From Dromaius novaehollandiae (lineage: Eukaryota; Chordata; Aves; Casuariiformes; Dromaiidae): a DNA stretch of 64,000 bases. The stretch covers positions 1,426,001 to 1,490,000 of the forward strand of contig NW_026991398.1 of assembly GCF_036370855.1 (NCBI RefSeq), given 5' to 3'. Position numbers and translations under genes: made by a program. Positions 11,806-23,570 of this stretch are shown one piece after another (within the stretch, counting starts at the first letter, position 1; every line of letters starts with the position of its first letter). A model generated the notes under the pieces. It did not search any database. It saw only the letters and a list, made by a program, of their open reading frames with translations, and had not been told where the DNA came from.

Positions 11806-12725
11806 TCATACCCACTGCATCAGTTTCCTCAAGGCATCCTTGAGCTCCTTGTTCCTCATGCTGTAGATGAGGGGGTTCACTGCTGGAGGCACCACCGTGT
11901 ACAGAACAGCCAGCACCAGATCCAGAGATGGGGAGGAGAGGGAGGGGGGCTTCAGGTAGGCAATCATTTCAGTGCTGATGAACAGGGAGACCACGGCCAG
12001 GTGCGGGAGGCACATGGAAAAGGCTTTGTGCCGGCCCTGCTCAGAGGGGATCCTCAGCACAGCAGTGAAGATCTGCACGTAGGACAGCACAATGAAAATG
12101 AAACACCCAAAGCCTAAACAGATACTAACCACAAGAAGCCCAAGTTCCCTGAGGTAGGAGTCTGAGCAGGAGAGCTTGAGGATCTGTGAGATTTCACAGA
12201 AGAACTGCTCCACTGTGTTGCCTTGGCAGAATGGTATTGAATATGTGTTCACAGTGTGCAGGAGAGCATGGAGAAAACCACTGGCCCAGGCAGCTGCTGC
12301 CATTTTGACACAAGATCTGCTGCCCATGAGGGTCCTGTAGTGCAGGGTTTGCAGATGATGACATAGCGGTCATAGGCCATGACTGTGAGGAGAGAATACT
12401 CAACTGACATGAAAAAGGCAAATAAAAATATCTGGGCAGCACATCCCGAGTAGGAAATGGCCCTGGTGTCCCACAAGGAATTGGCCATGGCTTTGGGGAC
12501 AGTGGTGGATATGGAGGCAAGGTCGAGGAGGGAGAGGTTGAGGAGGAAGAAGTACGTGGGGGTGTGGCAGTGGTGGTCGCAGGCTATGGCTGTGATGATG
12601 AGGCCATTGCCCAGGAGGGTAGCCAGGTAGATGCCCAGGAAGAGCGAGAAGTGCAAGAGCTGCAGCTCCCGTGTGTCTGCAAATGCCAGGAGGAGGAACT
12701 CAGTTTAGGAGCTGCTGTTGGACAT
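11806..12725 (-). pseudogene. OR14-type olfactory receptor pseudogene (one stop, one frameshift)
   Basis: A near-complete family 14 (bird gamma-c) receptor copy. The ATG at 12725-12723 starts MSNSSS, but codon 7 is TAA (12707-12705). A one-base deletion near 12345, in the segment encoding the C-K/R-P-L-H-Y motif after TM3, shifts the frame in the second intracellular loop. The N-terminal half (to MAYDRYVIICKP) and the C-terminal half (from MGSRSCVKMAAAAW to SMRNKELKDALRKL) are otherwise open. HTPTYFF replaces the usual HTPMYFF. It is closely related to the receptors at 27.6 and 34.7 kb, and its upstream flank (to about 13.4 kb) is a direct copy of the flank at 35.6-36.95 kb. Two independent lesions make it a pseudogene. 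Confidence 0.93.
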
Positions 12726-14039
12726 TTGCTCCCGCTCAGCTTTGGGGAAGAGACAGTGACAAACTACAGCAGTCTTCTCTGAGCCAAAGCCATTCCATTT
12801 GTAATAGAAAACCTTACATTTTCTCTGTACCTCACATTCATTCAGCGTTCTGTCTGGAGCTCTGGTTCATGCTGACTGAACGTGACATGCAGTGCAGGGA
12901 CCTCTGCCCATGGTCTCCAGAGGAGTCAGATCTGCTCTGCTAGAGGGTGTAAATGGAGGTGTCAATCAGCCCCACATATTTGTTCGGATACCAAAAAATG
13001 GTGGCCATGACATGCAGAAAGGGGACTTGGTCCAGGGACACAGTGGGAACATTGTCTATTTACCAGAATGAGAGATGAGTACAGCTCTCATGCCAGCTGT
13101 CTCTGAAAGAGAAGACCCTTGAGAGGGATTCATCTCTCCCAACCTTGCCCTCATGAACAGAGGTGTCTGTGTCTGAATCAGTCAAACCAGATCCTGCTTG
13201 AGCAAGAGAGAGAAACAGGCAAGTGAAGGAGGGGCTGACCTGACCCTTTCTAGATGTCTCTGTCCCACTGAGATAGACCCTCTCCTCAGGTCAGTTTACC
13301 ATCTGTGCTCTATCTCCAGGTACCATAGTGGGAGTGGGAAGTGACTAGATCTGATCCACAGATCCTGCAGCAGATGATGTCCACCCCTTATGTGGAAGGG
13401 CTGTTCCACTTTTAGACACCTATTTTTTTACAAAAAAATGACCTGCAGCAGAGATCTAGTCATAGATGGATATTTTTGTGTCTCACACAGAGCCCGGTAC
13501 TCAGAAAACCACCCCATGCCCACGGCTGTCCATGCCACTCCTCACTCTTTGCACAGAGCACGTCACACTCTGAGGTGTCAGGCTCGCTCGACTGATGAGG
13601 AAAGCAGGGTGCCCAGCTTCAAGGAAATGCTCTGGTTTTGGGTGGCCAAATTTGCACAAATCTCAACATACCCATGTTAAAGCAAGGTTTCAAAGGAGTC
13701 TCTAAAACATTTTCAGTGCAATAATTGACAAAGAATCCTCATTTTCAAAACTTCACAGAGTTTTCACCATTGCCAAATAGTTTTTCTTTCTTATTCATTG
13801 GCAGTACCATGTTCATGCACTACAGGAATTAGTCTGTCTGTGTGAGCATACATATATATATGTATGTATATATATGTATATATATACACATTATTCATCA
13901 AAATACATTTGCCACCAGTACTCTGAATGGAGAAACTCTGTTCTGAGGAACTACTTTATTTAAATGGACATGTTTCAGATCTCTTCTTCTGCTTCCCTCT
14001 CCTGTCTGCTTCCTCTGCCTCTTCTCTCTTTACAGACCT
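12726..14039. other. Upstream flank of the OR14 pseudogene; (TA)n microsatellite
   Basis: About 12.73-13.4 kb is similar in the same orientation to about 35.62-36.95 kb, the upstream flank of the intact OR14-type gene, so receptor and flank were duplicated together. The block near 13.24-13.33 kb (CCCACTGAGATAGACCCT, then CAGTTTACC) is matched near 36.86-36.91 kb. A TA-rich microsatellite lies at 13846-13892. No coding region is supported. Confidence 0.6.
13846..13892. repeat. TA/TATG microsatellite
   Basis: An imperfect alternating TA run with interspersed TATG units; cruciform-prone, otherwise unremarkable. Confidence 0.85.
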
Positions 14040-15440
14040 CTCCAGGGAACAGGTCACTGAATCACACAGCACTTAGGGTGGACGAGACCTCTGGATGTCG
14101 TCTAGTCCCAACCCCCTGGTCAATGCAGAAGGAACTAGATGAGCTTGCCAGGGGCTCCCCCCAGTTATGCATTGTCCACAAAGATGCTGAGAGTGTGCTC
14201 CAGCCACTGTGCAGGCCATTAATAAAGAGGTTAAACAGTCCTGCCCCACATGTCAATCATTGAGGGATGCCACTAGTAACCAGCTGCCACTTGGAACTTG
14301 CACCACTGAGCACAGCGTTTCATCCTGATGGTCCAGCCAATCTTCCACCTTCCCTATGGTCCGTTGATCCAGGGCAGATTCCAACAATTTGCCTATAAGG
14401 GCACTATGACAGACTGTGTCAAAGGCCTTGCTACAGTGAAAGTTCACAAAATCCCCTGCTTTCCCCTCTAGAAGGCAGCCAGGTTGGTCAAGCATGGTTT
14501 CCATTTCCTCTTGCTCAACCCATGCTGCCTCTTCCAACCCTTCTCCTTCATATGCTTGGAGATGGTTTCCAGGAGGATTTGCTCCATCACCTTGCCAGGG
14601 TCAGAGGTGAAGCTGACCAGCCTGTTGTTCCCCAGACCCTCCCTCTTGCCCTTCCTGAAAATGGGTGTGATGTCTGCCTTTTCCCAGTCATCAGGAACCT
14701 CCCTGATCACCCTGACATTTCATAGGCAATTAGGAGCAGCGTTGCAATGACTCCAGCCACCTCTCCCTGCACCCTGGGGTGCTTCCTATCTCGTCCTGTG
14801 GACTTGTGTGTTCCCACTGGGCAGAAGTCCTCTCCAGCTGCCTCTTCCTCTGCCATGAGTGAGGCTTTGCTAACACAGATGCTGCCAAAGGACTTGGGGG
14901 CCAGGGAGGCCTTGGCAGTGGACAATATCAGTAAAAGACAAGGTAAAAGAGGCAATGAGCTCCTCAGCCCTTCCCCTGTCTTTGTCACTAGGTCCCCTGC
15001 CCCACTGAGCAGGGAGATCACATTTTCCTCGGATGGCTGCCTTGTGCTGCCAGCGTCCTTACAGAAGCCCTTCTGGTTGCCCTCTCCATCTCTTGCTAGC
15101 TCCAGCTCCAGCTCCAGCTCCAGCTGAGCTTTGGCTTGCCTAACTCCATCCCTTCCAACACAGGCAATGTCTGTGTCGTCTTCCTGGGTAGCCCACTGCC
15201 CTTCCAACCTTCTGTGCACTTCCTTCTGCCTTTTCAAGCCTTGTGCTGCCAGCGTCCTTACAGAAGCCCTTCTGGTTGCCCTCTCCATCTCTTGCTAGCT
15301 CCAGCTCCATCTCCAGCTCCAGCTGAGCTTTGGCTTGCCTAACTCCATCCCTTCCAACACAGGCAATGTCTGTGTCGTCTTCCTGGGTAGCCCACTGCCC
15401 TTCCAACCTTCTGTGCACTTCCTTCTGCCTTTTCAAGTCC
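14040..15440 (-). mobile_element. CR1 LINE, 5'-truncated, with reverse transcriptase remnants
   Basis: Minus-strand translation gives CR1 reverse transcriptase blocks: REVPDDWEKADITPIF ... GNNRLVSFTS (frame 14710-14468) and, after a frameshift, KAFDTVCHSALIGKLL (frame 14537-14253). The 3' end lies near 14040 with the usual CR1 tail motif. The 5' part contains a 199-bp tandem duplication. Stops and frameshifts make it inactive. CR1 is the dominant LINE of birds, and this is one of the main pointers to an avian source. Confidence 0.88.
15041..15438 (-). repeat. 199-bp tandem duplication inside CR1
   Basis: Unit 1 is 15041-15239 and unit 2 is 15240-15438. They are nearly identical by eye, with a few substitutions such as one in the CTCCAG run. 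Each contains a short (CTCCAG)n stretch (about 15098-15126 and 15297-15325) that may have promoted unequal exchange. It post-dates the CR1 insertion. Confidence 0.9.
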
Positions 15441-15744
15441 TAAGTCGCAAAGTCGCTCTTCATCCATGCCAGCCTCAGACCGGGCCCCGCTGGACTTTCC
15501 TGCAGACTTTCCTGTGTTCCTGTGCTTTGGGGACATTGTTCCTGAAGATCCAAGAGGGCTCCATGGCTCCTCTGCCCTCCAGGCAGTTACCCCTGGGATC
15601 CTGACAAGGATCATCCTGAACAAGGTGAAATCCTCTTTTGCAGTCTAAGGCAGTGATTCTGCTCTTCCTCTTACCTTTCCACCATCTCACGGTCACTGCA
15701 GTGACAGCCAACCTGCACGTTCACTTCCCCATGCAGGCTCATCT

Positions 15745-17410
15745 TCAGGCAAGAAAAAAGAAAGGGGAGGATGGCACCATCTACTCAGGGGCACAACTAC
15801 AGAGGTAGAGAACTCACACTACAGAAGAACATGCATTTCTTCCCCCACCACTGAGGGGATTCAGGACTTCTGTGTGGTTAAAGGTGGATGCAAAGAATTT
15901 CAGGCGTAATGTAGATATGTCAAGGCAGTACCTCCCAGACTGCCCGTACAGTCAACGGGGAGGAGGAGGGGCTCACCTCCCTTCTTTTAGATGGTCACAT
16001 AATCACAAATGACTTCTGTCCCAGAATCATTTGCTCTGTGCTTGAAATGGGGCCCAAGATCATAAGCTTTTAGCATAATTCAGGTTGAAGGGACCACAGG
16101 AGGCCTGTAGTGCAATCTGCTGCTCACAGCAGGGTCAGAGAGAGGGTCAGAAACCAAAAAAGGCCCCTGCCAAAGTATTTTGGGGGTGATACAGCAGGAG
16201 AAGACAGGAGAAGGTTGACGGGGCACTATAAGTCCCCTGGAGAAAAGGGTTTCCTTTTTTGCCTTTCTCCAGAGATCTGAATCCTCAGCTCTCCAGAGAG
16301 AACCACCTGGGACACTAACTTTGCCACTAACATGGAGCTGGAGAAGCTCCTGAGCCCCTTACAGACAGAGGTTGGTCCAAAGGCCACCACCCCAAAGGCA
16401 CCAGACCCCCCCAGGCATGCCTGCCTTGCTGCTGGGCACCCTCCAGCCCCAGGCAGGAGGTCTGCTGGGAACAGCGTGGGGTCTGCAGCCTGCAGCCCTG
16501 GCCACCCAGCAGGTGTGGTGGGACCCCACTTCTCTAGGTGAGACTGGGCTCTCCTACATTTCCCCAGTGTGAAGACTTTGTCCCCTCCAGCTGGGAATAC
16601 AGCCCAGCAGAGAGGGCCAACATGGGAAACACAATTTCTGTTCTGGGGTGTGAAGAGAGAGGGGAGGGCAGAGGGGGATCTGCTCCTGCCCTGGGCAGTG
16701 ATTCCCTCCCTGCAGCCAGTACAGCCCTGCTGATGCCTTGAAACCTGTGAGCCCAGGACATGGGACTCCCATCTGCTCTGGCTCTAAAGATTTCTAAGCC
16801 CTCAAGACCCAGGATGCAAAGCACCAGTCTGGGGACACCTCAGCAGCTGAAGGGGCTGAATGCCTGGTGTGTTCCTGAGAACTCTTCTGCAGTCTCCCTG
16901 CACTGGTTTGACTCCTGTTGCCCATGGAGCAGAGACTCCTTTTGAGGATGAACTCACTCCCTGTGTGACTCTGAGGACAGGCTTGACCAGGAAGCACAAA
17001 TGCCAGCAAGACCTCAACCCCACAGCAGTGTGCCCTGCCCAGGACTCCTCCTTCCAGCCCCTTCCTCCTGGAGCATTTGGGTTGGGAGGGACCGCTGGGG
17101 ATCTCCAGGACCATGATCTGCTTTGGGCTGGGCTAACTTTACAGTTAGGTCAGGTTGTTAAGTGCTTTCTCCAGGAGATTTTTTAAAAAACTCTGGGCCT
17201 CTGCCCCAATGCTGCTCAGCGCTCATGATTATTTCTTTTTTTTTTCATTAAACTCTTTTGAAATTTGCTTTACTGCATCCTCTCCTTGCTGTCTCTTGTC
17301 CTTTCCTCTCCTGGCTGCCAGCCAGACCATCCCATATACTTTGACTGAGGATAATCACAGCCTCACCTCCAAGCACAGCCTTACTGGGATCTCCAGGCCC
17401 TGTGCTGGAC
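15745..17410 (+). repeat. Inverted duplicate block X, left copy (pairs with 31060-32665)
   Basis: Its reverse complement recurs at 31060-32665. Anchors: ATGGCACCATCTACTCA near 15770 mirrored near 32640; GGTTAAAGGTGGATGCAAAG near 15880 mirrored near 32525; and the block translating as FSRRFFKKLWASAPML at 17163 mirrored near 31305. It contains two small CR1 3'-end scraps (about 16060-16140 and 17075-17170). Open frames within it are conserved only as DNA; I see no supported gene. Confidence 0.85.
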
Positions 17411-17656
17411 CTAAAGTTGACTTTAGAAATGATCAGTTTAATCAGGGCACATGGAAATAGGGGAAGGGTTAAAGCCACAGCATAACAGACAGAGCAGTGC
17501 TAACAGAAGTTAAGGGGCAGATTAACATTTCCTGTCATGAGATTCATGACCTTCCTCAAAATCTCCATTACGTCATCATGGGAAAGCACTAACATTTTAT
17601 TAGACTTATTCAGTCCTTTCAGCTGAGGAAAACGTTTTCATATATATATATTTTTA

Positions 17657-17920
17657 AATGTTGAGAACAGTTCTTCACCTTTCCAGGCAGAGCTCAGGTG
17701 TCCAACCACAAGCAACCAGTGGCACTTGGAGAGGCCCCGGTGTCTCTGAGGCACCTGCCTGGGCCTGGCAGCTCTCACAGGGGACCTGCGGGAGACCGGA
17801 GCCCCTGGGAGCTGCAGAGGGAGGCTGGGCAGAGGGGAGCAGGGCACCTGCAATGGCACCACATGTCCATGACCGGGGGACTGCATCCCACCCCAGCTCT
17901 GAAAATCACTTTCCTTTTCA
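17657..17920 (+). repeat. Long hairpin, left arm (264 bp)
   Basis: It pairs base for base with 17964-18227 as reverse complement. The coordinate sum is 35884 at both the outer and inner ends, so there is no net indel over 264 bp. I see roughly six to eight mismatches. The open frames reading through the two arms are mirror images and not independent genes. Confidence 0.95.
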
Positions 17921-17963
17921 GACAAAAAGATAATGTTTTGTGGAGAATCTTTTTTTTCTTTTT

Positions 17964-18227
17964 TGAAAGGGAAAGTGATTTTCAGAGCTGGGGTGAGATG
18001 CAGTCCCCGGGTCATGGACATGTGGTGCCATTGCAGGTGCCCTGCTCCCCTCTGCCCAGCCTCCCTCTGCAGCTCCCAGGGGCTCCGGTCTCCCGCAGGT
18101 CCCCTGTGAGAGCTGCCAGGCCCAGGCAGGTGCCTCAGAGACACCGGGGCCTCTCCAAGTGCCACTGGGTGCTTGTGGCTGGACACCTGAGCTCTGCCTG
18201 GAAAGGTGAAGAACTGTTTTCAACATT
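17964..18227 (-). repeat. Long hairpin, right arm (264 bp)
   Basis: Reverse complement of 17657-17920. The 43-bp loop (17921-17963) is T-rich with an almost pure TTTTTTTTCTTTTTT stretch. Such a structure would extrude as a cruciform or, if transcribed, fold into a 264-bp double-stranded RNA. Confidence 0.95.
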
Positions 18228-20613
18228 ACAAAAAATATGAGCCCACTTTCATCAGCTCAAATGATTGGCTAATGTTAATGTCAATGTTTTCCTGTGATGA
18301 AATAGTGGAAATCTTCAGGAAAGGTATTAATCTGGGGAGAAGAAATATTGATCTGCCCTTGACCTTGTGTTTCCACTGCTCTGTCTATTAGGCTGTGGAT
18401 GTAATCTCAGTGATCTCTCATATCTTTCCACATGTCCTGATGAAACTGGTCATTTCTAAAGGCACCTCTCAGCTCTCCAGTTGCTGCTCTGAGCTTCTGG
18501 GAGTCTGAAGCTTGCCTCATCTTTCAGCAGTCTCATTGTCTCTTTAGCCAGCTCCTTTGTTCTGCTTCTTGTCTGTCCTTCCCTATCTATCTGTTGAAAA
18601 CATTTCAAGGAAGGTTATGTTTTGTGGGAAGTGGAGCTCACCAGAGGCAGTTTGGACTTGACATACAGTTGAGGAGTGTCTTTTCTCTTTTATTAAACTG
18701 TTTCAAACTTTATTTTTGTTTGATCGCCATTAAGATAAATCTTTCTGTGCCTTTTTGCAGCTAGTTCTCTAAGGAAAGCAGGTGGGAATTGGTGCACATG
18801 AGTTGTAACCTTCAGCTAGAGACTTGAGAGAAAAAAGGTTAGATTTTAACCAGAGTGCTCTACATCCCCCGTGGCTGATGACGGAATTGGCAGGGCTGGG
18901 GAGCAGGGGAGGAAGGTTGCCCATACATGCCTCCTATCAAAAATACTGCTTGTCCTACATGCCCAGACTTCATTTGGAGACCCAGTGGGTCAGTATGAAT
19001 TGGAGAATGTGGGTATCACTTATTGTGAAAACTGAAGAATAAAGAAAAACTTCAGAAGCAGACATCTTTTGTTTTCAGGTGCTCTTTGAAATCTGCCTAA
19101 CCTCAGTACACTCCTGAAAACTTTCTAGTTAGCCACACAAGACTTGAAGAACTGAAGAAAATTATGGAGAGAGGCATGGCTTCTTAGGGGTTTTGGCATT
19201 TTAATGAGCCCCATGGGGTTTTTGGTGCTGAGCCCATGAACCACAGATGCTGAGAAGAGACTGAAGAAACCTCTCAGGAAGTTAAAGTCAGAAGCAAATC
19301 CCAAGTTTCTTGGAGCGTTAACAGGTCCCACTGAGGGCCATTACCAACAAAGTCTCCCCAGGGGCTGATTAGAGCCGAAAGTTGGAGGCCCTGATTGCAG
19401 GCAGGCAAAGACAATGGGCAGGTGGCTCTGATGCCAAGTCAGCCTTGATGTGTGTTATCAAGCAGAGCAGCCAGGCACTGACAGCCAGCCCCTGGGCAGG
19501 GTGATCCTTTCCATCATGCATTGCTCAGGGCTCTTCCTGGGGGCAGTGTGTGGGTGGGGGTGTGCAATGCCAAATGCTAGACCATGATACGGTACCTCCT
19601 GGGCTCCCAGGGGACAAGGAGGCAGCAAGGCCACAGTGCTTTAAGGCATGGTGTCTTCTCATGGGCCTTGGTGGCAGAGACACCAGCCATAGCCAAGAGG
19701 ACAAAGACCTCGCTGTGTTGGGAGCTTTCAGCCTTGGCAGTGCCCCAGGCCATCTCCACCACAGGCTGTCCTATGCTTTCCCACACCTGTGCCTGTTTCC
19801 CTGTGTACTGTAGACACTCAAGCTGCTTCCCCACCTTGCTGTCAGCCCGGGATATCCTGACCTGTCCTAATCTGTAGTCTTCCTGTCCTCACTTGCTTTT
19901 CCTTGAAACACAAAGCCAGGGGCTGAACTCGGACTCCCTCTGGGTGACCTGTTGCACCACAGCACTGCCCTACGAGTGACATTTTCTTTTCCTAATGTCA
20001 CATCTAAAGCTCAAAAGCTGCTGATTGTGACTATTTCCCCTTCTCATGCTGTTTCCCACTACCAAGAAAAGCTCTATCATCTCTGAAACCACCCTCGAAG
20101 CAGTCACAGGCTCCTACTCTACTGCCCTTTGCCTCCACTTCAGCAGGTCCCTCAACCTCTGCTCATGGACAGGTTTATTCCCGCCTAGGTGCAGGACTTG
20201 ACACTTCTCTTGTAAATCTTCATGAGGTATCTGTTGTCCAAATCACCTCAGTTTCTCAAGAGTCTTCTGGACTAAAGTTCATCTGTGTCAAAATGAAAAA
20301 AAAAAGCAAAAAAACCCAAATCCCAAACTAAGCCAAAACAGCACCAATGAGTTAAGGGTAAGCAGGGGTGGGGTGGGCTGTACGGGAACAATCAGAATGG
20401 TAAAAGATACAAATTTAGAAGGGGAGAAAACAGGAAAAAAAGGAAATTAAAAGTGAAGCAAAGGATGGATCAAGGCTCTTTGGGGGATTCCTGCCAAGAA
20501 GCCCTGCATCTGAATAATTCTGCCTGGAGGAGCACAAGAAAGCTGGCCTACTTCCACTGTCACAGGGAACCTGCATCCTTTCCCTGACATCAGCGAGAGA
20601 AGATTGAGAGTGG

Positions 20614-21800
20614 GAAGAATCATGGACTCCTTCCGGGTGGAAGGGACCTCAGGAGGTCCCTAGTCCAATCTCCTTGCTCACAGCAGGGTCAGCTCTGGGG
20701 TCAGACCAGGTTGCTCCGGGCTTCATCCAGTCTGGTCTTGGAAACCTCCAAGGCAGGAGACTGCACAGCCTCTCTGAGCAACCGCTTCCAATGCTTGACC
20801 ATCCGCATAGTGGAAAAGCTTTTCGTTATCTCCTGCATGAATGTCTCTTCTTTCAGCTTCTGCCCATTGCCTCTTGTCCTCCCACTGTGCACCCTGGTGA
20901 AGACCCTGTCTCCATCTTCTGGATAACCTCCTCGTAGCCATTGGAAGGCTGCTGTGAGATCCCTCCAAAGCCATCTCTTCTGCAAGTTGAACAAGCCCCA
21001 TTTCCTCACAGAGCAGGTGCTCCAGCTCCCTGACTATTGTGAGGGCCTTGGCCAGATTTGCTCCTAGTTATCAGCCTCTTTCGTTCCCTGGGAACCCAAA
21101 ACTGGATACAGTATTCTCTACGCTGTCTAAGGAATACCGACTAGGAGACGATCATCATTTCCCTCAGCCTCCTGCCTGTGCCCCTGCTCAGACAGCCCAC
21201 GATGCTTCTGGCCTTCTTTGCTGCCAGGCAATGCTGCTGGCTCATGTTTTGCCTCTGTCGCCCAGGACTCTCAGGTCCTTTTCCACAGAGCTGCTTCCCA
21301 GGCACTCAGGCCCCAGCCTGTAACACTGTGGGGTGTTGGTTAATCCCAGGTGCAAGACCTGGCATTTGTCCTTGTTGAATTCCATGAGGTTCCTGACAGC
21401 CCATTCCTCCTGCCTGTCCATGTCCCTCTGAGTGGCAGCCCTCAAGCAGAAGACCTGCCCCCCGCCTCCAGTTTTGGGTCCTCAGCAAGTATGATGAGTG
21501 TTGCCTCTTCCATGTCACTAATAAAGCTGTTGAACCGGACAAGTTCCTGGAGAGACCCCATGGTACTCCACTTCTCCCTGGCCTCCAAGAAGAGTACTGT
21601 GCACTCACCACTGCCCTCGGAGCCTGACCACCCAACAAGTTCTTTAGCCATCTGGTTGTCCACCCATCTAGATGGTAAAGTTCTAAATTGTATTCCACAA
21701 GAATATTGTGGGAGACAGTGTCCAACACCTTGCTAAAATCAAGTTGAAAGACACTTTCTGCTCTCCAACCACCAACAGACCTATTTAATCATAGAAGGCA
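20614..21800 (-). mobile_element. CR1 LINE, 5'-truncated
   Basis: It starts on the plus strand with the reversed CR1 3' tail (GGTGGAAGGGACCTCAGGAGG, CTAGTCCAATCTCC) and continues through 3'-UTR and reverse transcriptase C-terminal sequence, such as the NLMEFNKDKCQVLHLG block in minus-frame 21445-21242. Frames are broken. It lies inside the left arm of inverted duplication A and has no full-length partner in the right arm. Confidence 0.88.
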
Positions 21801-21894
21801 ATCGGGCTCTGGGGAGGCCATGTCAAGTGCTAATCCACATGTGGAAAAGGAATTCCTGCCTGCAAGAACTGCAGTAGCTATTGCCAGAGATGAC

Positions 21895-23570
21895 AGGATC
21901 AAGGACCATTCAGGTCAGAAGGGACCTTGGGAGCACTCTGGTCCAACCTCCCGCTCACATGGGGATCAACCCTGAATTCACAGCCTCAGTGCTTTGTCCA
22001 GCTGTGTCCTGAAAGCCTCCAAGAAGAGAGAGTCCATAACCTCTCTGGACCCTTCTTCAAATGCTTCAGGATCCTCACTGATTTTGCTCCCTTATATACA
22101 ATTTTAACTGCACTTGTGTCAGCTTATAACCATTGCCTCTCATTCTCCTGCCATGAATTGCGGTAACAGCCTCATTGTTTATCAGTGGCAACCTTGCATT
22201 GGGAAGCTGCTATGAGTTCCCCCCAGAAATCTTCCGTTCTCTGTGCTGAACAAACCCATTCCCTCAGCTGCTCCTCACAGGGCATGTGCTCCAGCCCCCA
22301 GCCACCTTGGGGGCCTGCCACAGGACTCACTCCATGGGATCAACAGTGTTCTTCTGCAGGGAGCCCAGCTGGATGCAGTATCTAGATGGGCTCTGACGAG
22401 TGTTGAGTAGAGCAGGATAATCACTTCCCTCCATCTCCTGGCTCTGCTCCTGTTCATGCAGCCCAAGATGCTGTGACCTCCACTGCTGCTAGGTCACGCT
22501 GCTGGCTGATGTTCAGCTTGCTGCCCACAAAGACTCCCAGGTCCTTTTCCAAAGAGCTGCTGCCCAGCTGGGTACTCCCCAGCCCATATCACTGCAGGGT
22601 GTTGGTCTACCCCAGGTGCAGGACCTGCATTTGTCCTTGCTGAATGTCACAAAGTTCCTGACGGCCTCTTCCTCCCTCCTGCTGAGGTCCCTCTGAATGG
22701 CAGCCCTCAAACACATGACTGTTCCTCCTGAGTAGGTGTCATCTACATGCATGATGAGAGTTGCATCCTCCAGGTCACTGATGGATCTGTTAGACAGGAG
22801 AGGTGATAGTATGGACCCCTGCATACTCCACCTTTACCTAGCTTCCAGGTCAAGCATGACCCATTCAAAAAAAACCCTGAGTTTGATCATCCAACCAGCT
22901 TTTTAACCACCCAGTTGTCTACCCATCTTATCATAATGCCTTATTGTATTCCTTATTGTCCTTGTGATCTGGGACTCCACTATTCCATAGTCACTGCAGC
23001 CAAGGTTTCCACAGATTATCACATCCCTGATCAGTGCTTCCTTGTTGTGTGAGTACCAGATCCAGGTGAGCATCACCCTTACTGGCCCATCAGGGAGCTG
23101 TGCTTAGAAGGTGTCCCTGACACCCTCCAGAAATCTCCTGGACTGCTTGCACCCTGCTGTTTGCCCTTCCAATGAATGTCAGGGAGATTAACCCACCCCA
23201 CCATAACAGTCAGGCCCTGTGACTCACTGACTTCCTCAGGTTGCTTAAAGGAGACTGCATCCACCTCCTCACCATCATCAGGGGGTCTGTAACTCCCATC
23301 ACTGCATCACCTGTACTCTGATGCTCACCCACAAGCTCTCACCCAAACCCTTGCCCATCCCATGCCAAAACTCCATACATCTGAGCTGTCCCTTCACACC
23401 AAGGACATCCCCCCTGCTCATCTTCCCCAACCGTCTTGCCTGCAGAGCTTGTACCCTGTCATCACAGCCCTCCAGTCATGCTAGCAGTTCCACTGCATCT
23501 CAGTTATTCCAACCATGTTTCAGTCCTGTGACAGCTTGTGCATCTCCATTTGCTCCTCTCTGTGCCCCTG
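21895..23570 (-). mobile_element. CR1 LINE with reverse transcriptase and endonuclease remnants
   Basis: The 3' tail is at 21.9 kb (CAGAAGGGACCTTGGGAGC ... GGTCCAACCTCC), and reverse transcriptase C-terminal blocks lie at 22.5-22.8 kb. Beyond about 22.95 kb come endonuclease-domain remnants (GWVNLPDIHW in minus-frame 23264-23079 where CR1 has GDFN-PDICW, and an SD-containing block near 22.97 kb). The junction between the two parts is abrupt, so there may be an internal deletion or two nested copies. The endonuclease side matches the CR1 at 40.2-40.8 kb in the mirror arm, consistent with the insertion being older than the inverted duplication. Confidence 0.82.

Noticed and set aside
17638..18240. 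Two similar proteins of about 180 residues on opposite strands
   Set aside because: They are the two arms of one palindrome read in mirror, not a duplicated gene.
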